Positions 6,416 through 10,995 of a stretch of 10,995 nucleotides of DNA are shown piece by piece (positions within the stretch are counted from its first letter, which is position 1; each line of letters opens with the position of its first letter). Below the pieces are notes generated by a model. The model ran no database searches and was not told the DNA's origin. It saw nothing but the letters and a program-made list of their open reading frames with translations. Source of the DNA: an uncultured Clostridia bacterium (lineage in GTDB: Bacteria; Bacillota; Clostridia; TANB77; CAG-508); NCBI GenBank assembly GCA_947595555.1, contig CANQES010000045.1:1-10995 (forward strand). Reading direction: 5' to 3'. Both the position numbers and the translations under genes were made by a program.

Positions 6416-7037
6416 AGATGGAAAATATGTAAGAATAATCGATTACAAATCATCTAGTAAAAACATTGACTTAAATGAAGTATATGCAGGGCTTCAAATT
6501 CAATTATTAACGTACTCTGATGCAATATGCAAAGAAGAAGACATCATGCCTGCGGGAGTATTTTACTTTTCATTATTAGAGCAGATGATAAAAGCAGACA
6601 AAAAAATTACAGATGAAGACATAGAAGCATTAATCTGTAAAAACTTCAGAATGAAAGGACTAATATTAGCAGACGTAAAAATAATAAAAATGAATGATAA
6701 CACACTACAAAGTGGTAGTTCAAAACTAGTACCAGCAGCAATTACAACCGCAGGTAATGTAAACGAAAAGTGGACAAATGGAGTTAACAAAGAAGAATTC
6801 AAAATATTACAAGATTATATTGATGTGACTATTAAGCAAATAGCAAAAGAAATATTTGATGGAAAAATTGACATAAAACCATATTACAAAAATGGCAAAA
6901 CACCATGCCAATATTGCCAATATAAAACAATATGTGGGTTTAATACAAAACAAAAAGGGAATACTTATCAGTATATAGAAAAAAAATCAAAAGACGAAAT
7001 ATTATCAAAAATTAAGGATTTGGGGACGGCCCCATAA
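6411..7037 (+). CDS. addB: AddB, C-terminal part in the +1 frame
   Basis: This frame continues the AddB sequence directly: 'GEDGKYVRIIDYKSS' supplies the RecB-type nuclease motif (D921, K923 in the joined numbering). 'LNEVYAGLQIQLLTY' carries the conserved Q-x-x-x-Y-type motif region, and 'CQYCQYKTIC' (C1076, C1079, C1085) gives the C-x2-C-x5-C ligands that complete the Fe-S cluster with Cys761. The first ATG in this frame is at 6546, with no clear ribosome binding site, so independent translation of a useful product is unlikely. I read it as the second half of a gene split by one base. No addA follows within the window, although addA is the common neighbour of addB. Confidence 0.9.
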   Translation, partial: GEDGKYVRIIDYKSSSKNIDLNEVYAGLQIQLLTYSDAICKEEDIMPAGVFYFSLLEQMIKADKKITDEDIEALICKNFRMKGLILADVKIIKMNDNTLQSGSSKLVPAAITTAGNVNEKWTNGVNKEEFKILQDYIDVTIKQIAKEIFDGKIDIKPYYKNGKTPCQYCQYKTICGFNTKQKGNTYQYIEKKSKDEILSKIKDLGTAP

Positions 7038-7052
7038 TCCTTATTAAATTTT
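7014..7052 (+). terminator. GC-rich hairpin over the addB stop codon, weak terminator or attenuator
   Basis: AAGGATT (7014-7020) plus TGGGG (7021-7025) pair with CCCCA (7030-7034) and AATCCTT (7036-7042), with a bulged T7035 and an ACGG loop. The result is 12 base pairs containing the addB TAA. The following tract is ATTAAATTTT, poorer in T than a typical terminator, so it may act as a partial terminator or as an mRNA-stabilising stem between addB and pgeF. The core GGGGACGG-CCCC is unusually GC-rich for this genome. Confidence 0.5.
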
Positions 7053-7076
7053 AAATATCAATAGGAGTGATGAACT

Positions 7077-7892
7077 ATGGATTTATCTAATGAAAATGTT
7101 GTACATGTAAAAAAAGATGGTGTGGAGTTTTTACAGTTTAGAAAATTATTAGATTATAAAGACGTAAATCATGCTTACAGTTTAGGAATTGATAAAAATT
7201 ATAGGACTACACAACAAGAAACATATCAACAAGCAATCAAAGATTATGAAGATTTATGCAAAGCAATCAATTCTAAGCCAGAAAATTTAGTTAAGACAAA
7301 TCAAGAGCATACAGATCAAGTTGCAGTAGTAAAGAAAAAAATTTATTCTAATAAACCAGATTTTAATTTAGAAGAATATGCAAAAACTGATGGACTTATT
7401 ACTAACTTACCTAATATTATGCTTTCTACTACAAATGCAGATTGTATTTTATTGTTATTTTTTGATCCTGTAAAAAAAGTAATAGCAAATAGCCATTCAG
7501 GATGGAAAGGAACTTTGCAAAGAATATCGGTAAAAACAGTAAAAAAAATGAAAGAAATATTTGACTGTAATCCAGAAGATGTGATATGTTGTATATGTCC
7601 TAGTATAAGAAAATGCCATTTTGAAGTTGAAAGAGATGTAAAGGAAAAATTTGCTAAGGAAATTGAAGATATAGAAGACATTAATGACATTATTACAGAA
7701 ACAACTTTAAATAAGAAATGGAATATTGATACAGTAAAAATTAATAAAATTATTTTACAAAAAGAAGGGTTAAAACCAGAAAATATTATAGATAGCAAAA
7801 TTTGTAGTGTTTGTCAGTCAGAGTTTATTCATTCTTATAGAGCAGAAAAAGAAGGGTACGGGCTAAATACAGCTATAATTGAATTAAAATAA
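7077..7892 (+). CDS. pgeF: PgeF/YfiH-type laccase-domain protein (peptidoglycan editing factor)
   Basis: This 271-residue protein is a member of the Cu-oxidase_4 (former DUF152) family. Members act on purine nucleosides in vitro (phosphorylase/deaminase activity). In E. coli, PgeF prevents mis-incorporation of amino acids into peptidoglycan stem peptides. The metal-site residues are present: His78 in 'EHTDQV', Cys123 in 'NADC' and His140 in 'SHSGWKGT'. The family motif 'CPSI' (174-177) followed by Cys180 is also there. A Cys243-x2-Cys246 pair precedes 'FIHSYR', as in many Bacillota homologues. AGGAG at 7063-7067 supports the start. The gene lies 39 bases after addB and 19 before the MFS gene. 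Which of the two reported functions matters here cannot be read from the sequence. Confidence 0.9.
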   Translation: MDLSNENVVHVKKDGVEFLQFRKLLDYKDVNHAYSLGIDKNYRTTQQETYQQAIKDYEDLCKAINSKPENLVKTNQEHTDQVAVVKKKIYSNKPDFNLEEYAKTDGLITNLPNIMLSTTNADCILLLFFDPVKKVIANSHSGWKGTLQRISVKTVKKMKEIFDCNPEDVICCICPSIRKCHFEVERDVKEKFAKEIEDIEDINDIITETTLNKKWNIDTVKINKIILQKEGLKPENIIDSKICSVCQSEFIHSYRAEKEGYGLNTAIIELK

Positions 7893-7911
7893 ATAATACA
7901 AAGGAGAAATA

Positions 7912-9234
7912 ATGAATAGTGTTCAAGAGAAGCAAAAAATGAGAAAAAAAAATATGAAGTTATTTCCTATTTATAAAGCATTTGCATGGGATTTTCTATT
8001 TTTCTATACGATAGATTTCTTATTTTTGACACAAATAAAAGGAATAGAAGCATCAAGTGTAGTTTTAAAAAGCACATTTTATTCATTTTTTATTGTGGTA
8101 ATGCAGATTCCGTCTAATATTATTGTGGAATTTTTGGGAAGAAAAAACAGCATAATTTTGGGAAATATATTAAATTGTTTATACATGGTAATTCTTATGT
8201 TAACTAAAAACTTGGGAGATTTAGTATTTGCCGAATTAATAAGTGCCATAGCATCGACAATAAAAAATGTTGCGGAACCAAGTCTTTTAAATGAATCGGT
8301 TCCTCCATCTAAATACAAAAATGTAATATTTTCAAAAATAAGTGCAAAAGGAGCAATGGGATATTATATATTTAATGCTATGTCTAAAGTAATAGCCGGA
8401 TGTCTATTTGCAATTAATGGATATTTACCAATTATCTGTTCATTAGGAGTATTAATTATAACTGTAATTATATCTATGCATTTTATAGAGCCAGTTCAGA
8501 AGAAGAGACATAGCAATGACATATTAGGAAAAAAAGAAATAAAAGAAATAAAGGAAGGATTTACATATATTTTAAGTTCAGAAAGGCTAAAAGCTCTTAT
8601 TTTAAGTGCTTCTTTAATTGTAAGCTTATTAGTTATTTTAACTAATTATCATGTGAGTTTGTTACAAGAATTAAAATTATCATCTGTAGTTATTGGTGCA
8701 ATAGCTGCAATTGGAAGTATAATTAGTGCTTTTGCATCTAAAGTTCAAGAATTATATAACAGTAGGTTGAAAAATAAAACGTTAACTGTGACAGCATTAT
8801 TATTATCAATAAGTACAATGGTCGGAGGAATATGTGGATTAAAAGCAAATCAATATGTTGTTTTATTAATAATTGTAATTATGACTAATCTAATCTATAA
8901 TTTTTGTTATGGAATGTATTATACAATTATAGACAAATATTTAAAAAGTTTTGCTAATAAACAAATAGATACAAAAATATTCGCCGCTAAAAATTTCTTT
9001 TCATGTATTGTTAGAGTAATTTCAGGGCTTTTCGCATCATTTTTATTGGGAAGGATGAATACAGCATATAGCATGATTATTATAGGTGTAATATTTACAA
9101 TTTTATATATATTGATGGAAAAATACATGAAAAATAGAGTAGGTTTAAAGCCAGAACAATATTCTAAAAATGAAGTTAAATATGATGAACAAAAAAGTCT
9201 ATTAAATAAGGAGAAAATTAATGATATTACCTGA
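7912..9234 (+). CDS. Major facilitator superfamily permease
   Basis: This 440-residue integral membrane protein has about 12 hydrophobic segments (roughly 27-44, 52-70, 77-97, 101-118, 149-168, 171-190, 223-243, 256-274, 287-305, 312-335, 357-377 and 385-402). After the second segment, 'EFLGRKN' resembles the MFS motif A (G-x-x-x-D-R-x-G-R-[RK]). A positively charged central loop (about 193-215) splits two six-helix halves. The tail is hydrophilic. Substrate and direction of transport cannot be told; motif A loops of this type are frequent in drug or metabolite exporters. AAAGGAG at 7900-7906 gives the start. Its 3' end overlaps the next gene by 14 bases, indicating one operon and coupled translation. 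Confidence 0.85.
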   Translation: MNSVQEKQKMRKKNMKLFPIYKAFAWDFLFFYTIDFLFLTQIKGIEASSVVLKSTFYSFFIVVMQIPSNIIVEFLGRKNSIILGNILNCLYMVILMLTKNLGDLVFAELISAIASTIKNVAEPSLLNESVPPSKYKNVIFSKISAKGAMGYYIFNAMSKVIAGCLFAINGYLPIICSLGVLIITVIISMHFIEPVQKKRHSNDILGKKEIKEIKEGFTYILSSERLKALILSASLIVSLLVILTNYHVSLLQELKLSSVVIGAIAAIGSIISAFASKVQELYNSRLKNKTLTVTALLLSISTMVGGICGLKANQYVVLLIIVIMTNLIYNFCYGMYYTIIDKYLKSFANKQIDTKIFAAKNFFSCIVRVISGLFASFLLGRMNTAYSMIIIGVIFTILYILMEKYMKNRVGLKPEQYSKNEVKYDEQKSLLNKEKINDIT

Positions 9235-9484
9235 AAAGCTTAAATTGGGTGATACTATTGGAGTAGTAGCACCATCAAATCCTATAATAGGAGAAAATAT
9301 TGAGGAATTAGAAAAGGCAAGACAAATTGTTGAAAATAGTGGATTTAAAGTTAAATATTCAAAAAATATATTTTCAAATACAAATACTTATAGTAGTACA
9401 GCAAGAGAAAAAGCAGAAGATTTAAATAATATGTTTGCAGATAAAGAAGTAAAAATGATATGGTGTGCGAAGCGGAGGAAATAA
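9221..9484 (+). CDS. S66-family LD-carboxypeptidase, N-terminal part (frameshifted)
   Basis: The start 'LKLGDTIGVVAPSNP' (6-20) is typical of S66 peptidases (LdcA/MccF), which cut the L,D-peptide bond of murein tetrapeptides or of peptide-nucleotide antibiotics such as microcin C. After 'DKEVKMIWCAK' the frame runs into R-R-K and a TAA at 9482-9484, where the family has a G-G turn. The match resumes in the +1 frame at about 9474. Dropping C9473 (or alternatively G9469) rejoins a 309-residue protein, the usual length. AAGGAG at 9208-9213 precedes the ATG, which lies inside the MFS gene. As written this fragment holds no catalytic residue. Confidence 0.88.
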   Translation: MILPEKLKLGDTIGVVAPSNPIIGENIEELEKARQIVENSGFKVKYSKNIFSNTNTYSSTAREKAEDLNNMFADKEVKMIWCAKRRK

Positions 9485-10151
9485 TTCAAATACTATTTTT
9501 GAATATATAGATTATGAATTGATTAAGAAAAATCCTAAAATACTATGTGGATATAGTGATATCACATCTATTACTAATATTATTACTGCAAAAACAGGTT
9601 TAGTAACATTTAGTGGAACGAATTTCAAAACGATAGCTACAGATGAGACTGATTACAGTTATCAAGAAGCTTTAAAAAGGTTTGTAAAAGGACATTTAGA
9701 ATTAGGAAGAGAAGGAGAAGAATATGTATCAATCCAAGAAGGACATGCAGAAGGAGAATTGATAGGTGGCAATTTATGTCTTTTGCATCAGCTAGTAGAG
9801 GGACAGTATAAAGTGAATTTTGAAAATAAAATTTTATTTTTGGAAGAATGTGGATTTGAAACTGAACCAGCATTTGCTAGTAATTTTTTGGCATATATGA
9901 AACAAAATGGTGTATTTGACAAAATAAAAGGATTGTGGATTGGACATTATGAACATGAAAGTGGTATTTCTTTAGAAAAAATTATATCTGATACATTAGA
10001 ATTACCTAATATGAAATATTCATTTCCAATTATAAAATCAAATAATTTTGGACATATTGAAACAAAAACTGTAATACCAATTGGAACAAAAGCAAAAATA
10101 GATACAAATAAATCTAGAAAAATAGAATTAATCGAACAGTGTATAAAATAG
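9474..10151 (+). CDS. S66-family LD-carboxypeptidase, C-terminal part in the +1 frame
   Basis: This part contains the whole catalytic triad expected for S66 enzymes (numbered on the rejoined 309-residue protein). Ser112 is in 'CGYSDIT', Glu208 in 'ILFLEECG' and His278 in 'NNFGHIETK'. 'EGELIGGNLCLLHQL' is the conserved segment before the Glu. The nearest start in this frame is GTG 9465, without a good ribosome binding site. With pgeF upstream it suggests a peptidoglycan recycling or editing theme, but an MccF-like immunity role is also possible; 'GGNNSNTIFEYIDY' leans toward the MccF-like branch. The gene ends 9 bases before the uracil-DNA glycosylase, whose ribosome binding site overlaps this stop codon. 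Confidence 0.88.
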   Translation, partial: GGNNSNTIFEYIDYELIKKNPKILCGYSDITSITNIITAKTGLVTFSGTNFKTIATDETDYSYQEALKRFVKGHLELGREGEEYVSIQEGHAEGELIGGNLCLLHQLVEGQYKVNFENKILFLEECGFETEPAFASNFLAYMKQNGVFDKIKGLWIGHYEHESGISLEKIISDTLELPNMKYSFPIIKSNNFGHIETKTVIPIGTKAKIDTNKSRKIELIEQCIK

Positions 10152-10160
10152 GAGTAAAAT

Positions 10161-10718
10161 ATGTTTGAAACATGGGAAGAATTAGAAAAATCTATTGTAA
10201 ATTGCAGTAAATGTAAATTATATAAAACAAGGCAAAATATTGTATTTGGCGTAGGACATAAAGAAGCAAAAATCATGTTTATTGGGGAAGGACCAGGAGC
10301 AGATGAAGATAGGCTTGGAGAGCCTTTTGTAGGAAGGGCTGGAAAATTAATGAATATGGCTTTTCAGGCTGTTGGACTAAAAAGAGAAGATGTATATATT
10401 GCTAATGTTGTAAAATGTAGACCACCATCTAATCGAAATCCAGAAGAAGATGAAGCAAATGCTTGCCTTAATTATTTGAGAAATCAAGTACTTTTAGTAA
10501 AACCTAAAATTATTGTATTACTTGGAAGTGTAGCTTTAAAAAATATTTTAGGAAAAGAATATGGAATTACTTCTGCCAGAGGAAAATGGATTGAAAGAAA
10601 AGGAATTCAATATATGCCAACTTGGCATCCAGCGGCTTTGCTTAGAGATGAAACAAAGAAGATAGATTTTATTAATGACTTAAAATTAGTCGTTGAACTA
10701 GCTAGTCAAATTAATTGA
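10161..10718 (+). CDS. Uracil-DNA glycosylase, family 4 ([4Fe-4S] type)
   Basis: This 185-residue enzyme removes uracil from DNA (base excision repair). The family-4 signature is complete: 'GEGPGADED' (42-50) as motif 1, 'GEPFVGRAGKLM' (53-64), 'NVVKCRPP' (82-89) and 'TWHPAALLR' (154-162) with His156 as motif 2. Four cysteines, C15 and C18 (C-x2-C) and C86 and C102 (C-x15-C), match the known iron-sulfur ligands. AGGAG at 10150-10154 precedes the ATG. It is the last gene of the close-packed set; a promoter for the next gene overlaps its TGA. Confidence 0.93.
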   Translation: MFETWEELEKSIVNCSKCKLYKTRQNIVFGVGHKEAKIMFIGEGPGADEDRLGEPFVGRAGKLMNMAFQAVGLKREDVYIANVVKCRPPSNRNPEEDEANACLNYLRNQVLLVKPKIIVLLGSVALKNILGKEYGITSARGKWIERKGIQYMPTWHPAALLRDETKKIDFINDLKLVVELASQIN

Positions 10719-10743
10719 CAGTTATTAATAAATGGAATAAACT
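10715..10743 (+). promoter_or_regulatory. Promoter of the GltD-like gene
   Basis: TTGACA (10715-10720), a 17-base spacer and TAAACT (10738-10743) make a plausible sigma-A promoter. It overlaps the stop codon of the uracil-DNA glycosylase and lies about 30 bases before the ATG at 10775, so the next gene can be transcribed on its own. I see no terminator between the two genes, so read-through is also possible. Confidence 0.55.
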
Positions 10744-10774
10744 TGTAAAAATAAATACAAAAAGAAGGGTAAAA

Positions 10775-10995
10775 ATGGGAGAAGAAATGAAAGAAAAATC
10801 TAACTATTGTTTAAATTGTAAAGTAAAACCATGTTCAACAAAAGGATGTCCTTTAGGAAATCCTATTCCACAATTTATAGAACAAATTAAACAGGGACAT
10901 ACACAAAAAGCATATGACATATTGGCTGAAACTACAGTATTACAAGGAATATGTGGAAGGATATGTCCACATAAAAAACAATGTCAAGGTTCTTG
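10775..10995 (+). CDS. GltD-like Fe-S/FAD oxidoreductase, N-terminal fragment
   Basis: 73 codons are visible before the window ends. They match the N-terminal iron-sulfur domain (Fer4_20 type) shared by the glutamate synthase small subunit, dihydropyrimidine dehydrogenase and NfnB-like proteins. Visible are 'CLNCKVKPCSTKGCPLGNPIP', a helix 'QIKQGHTQKAYDIL' and 'GICGRICPHKKQCQGS' with the usual cysteine spacing. The missing C-terminal part should hold FAD and NAD(P)H binding domains. GAAGGG at 10764-10769 supports ATG 10775; an in-frame ATG at 10787 is an alternative. In Clostridia this family often stands alone as an 'NADPH-dependent glutamate synthase' or pairs with a ferredoxin-NADP reductase subunit, and which case applies cannot be seen here. 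Confidence 0.88.
   Translation, partial: MGEEMKEKSNYCLNCKVKPCSTKGCPLGNPIPQFIEQIKQGHTQKAYDILAETTVLQGICGRICPHKKQCQGS

Noticed and set aside
3680..7037. Known +1 programmed frameshift of the prfB type in addB
   Set aside because: The site lacks the CUU-UGA slippery codon, has no internal Shine-Dalgarno at the needed spacing, and addB is not known to use recoding; it is kept only as an open question linked to the CGG coincidence.
1..10995. CRISPR array, tRNA or rRNA genes, insertion sequences
   Set aside because: No regularly spaced repeats, cloverleaf-like GC-rich segments, transposase genes or terminal inverted repeats with target duplications were seen on either strand.

Overview
The window is very AT-rich, with AGA-dominated arginine codons, AGGAGG-type ribosome binding sites and every gene on the + strand. 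Prepilin-like N-termini of the 'GITLIALVITIIVLLILAGV' type and an addB gene point to an anaerobic Bacillota, most likely a Clostridia member and plausibly an uncultured gut lineage. This assignment is inference from style and gene content; no rRNA or other marker is present.

Left part (1 to about 2780): an accessory region. It opens with the last 34 codons of a gene whose 3' end is a diversified copy of the 3' end of a complete gene at 1293-2681. That gene encodes a prepilin-anchored protein with a formylglycine-generating-enzyme-like (C-type lectin fold) C-terminus. The two 3' ends differ at 32 of the 74 bases from 3 to 76. Of these, 28 differences lie at codon positions 1 and 2, many at codon pairs that look derived from AAC or AAT. 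The copies then become identical through 'FRPLLIV-stop' and continue into a hairpin with a GAAA loop or core. This is the signature of two variable regions of a diversity-generating retroelement (DGR). Neither copy can be the template, and no template repeat or reverse transcriptase is in the window. A Phd/YefM-RelE/ParE toxin-antitoxin operon, with a perfect 10-bp inverted-repeat operator, lies between the two DGR targets.

Right part (2812 to 10718): a close-packed, probably co-transcribed set of chromosomal genes. In order they are 8-oxoguanine DNA glycosylase (ogg), the AddB subunit of the AddAB helicase-nuclease, PgeF-type laccase-domain protein, a 12-TM MFS permease, an S66-family LD-carboxypeptidase, and a family-4 uracil-DNA glycosylase. 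The theme is DNA repair (ogg, addB, udg) mixed with peptidoglycan editing or turnover (pgeF, S66 peptidase). A separate promoter then precedes the truncated start of a GltD-like Fe-S/FAD oxidoreductase that runs off the right edge.

Two genes, addB and the S66 peptidase, are each interrupted by a +1 frameshift. Both junctions fall at an in-frame CGG codon, and I find CGG in frame nowhere else in roughly 3,300 codons. A single extra C before GG (mutation or sequencing/assembly error) is the simplest explanation, but the coincidence deserves a check.
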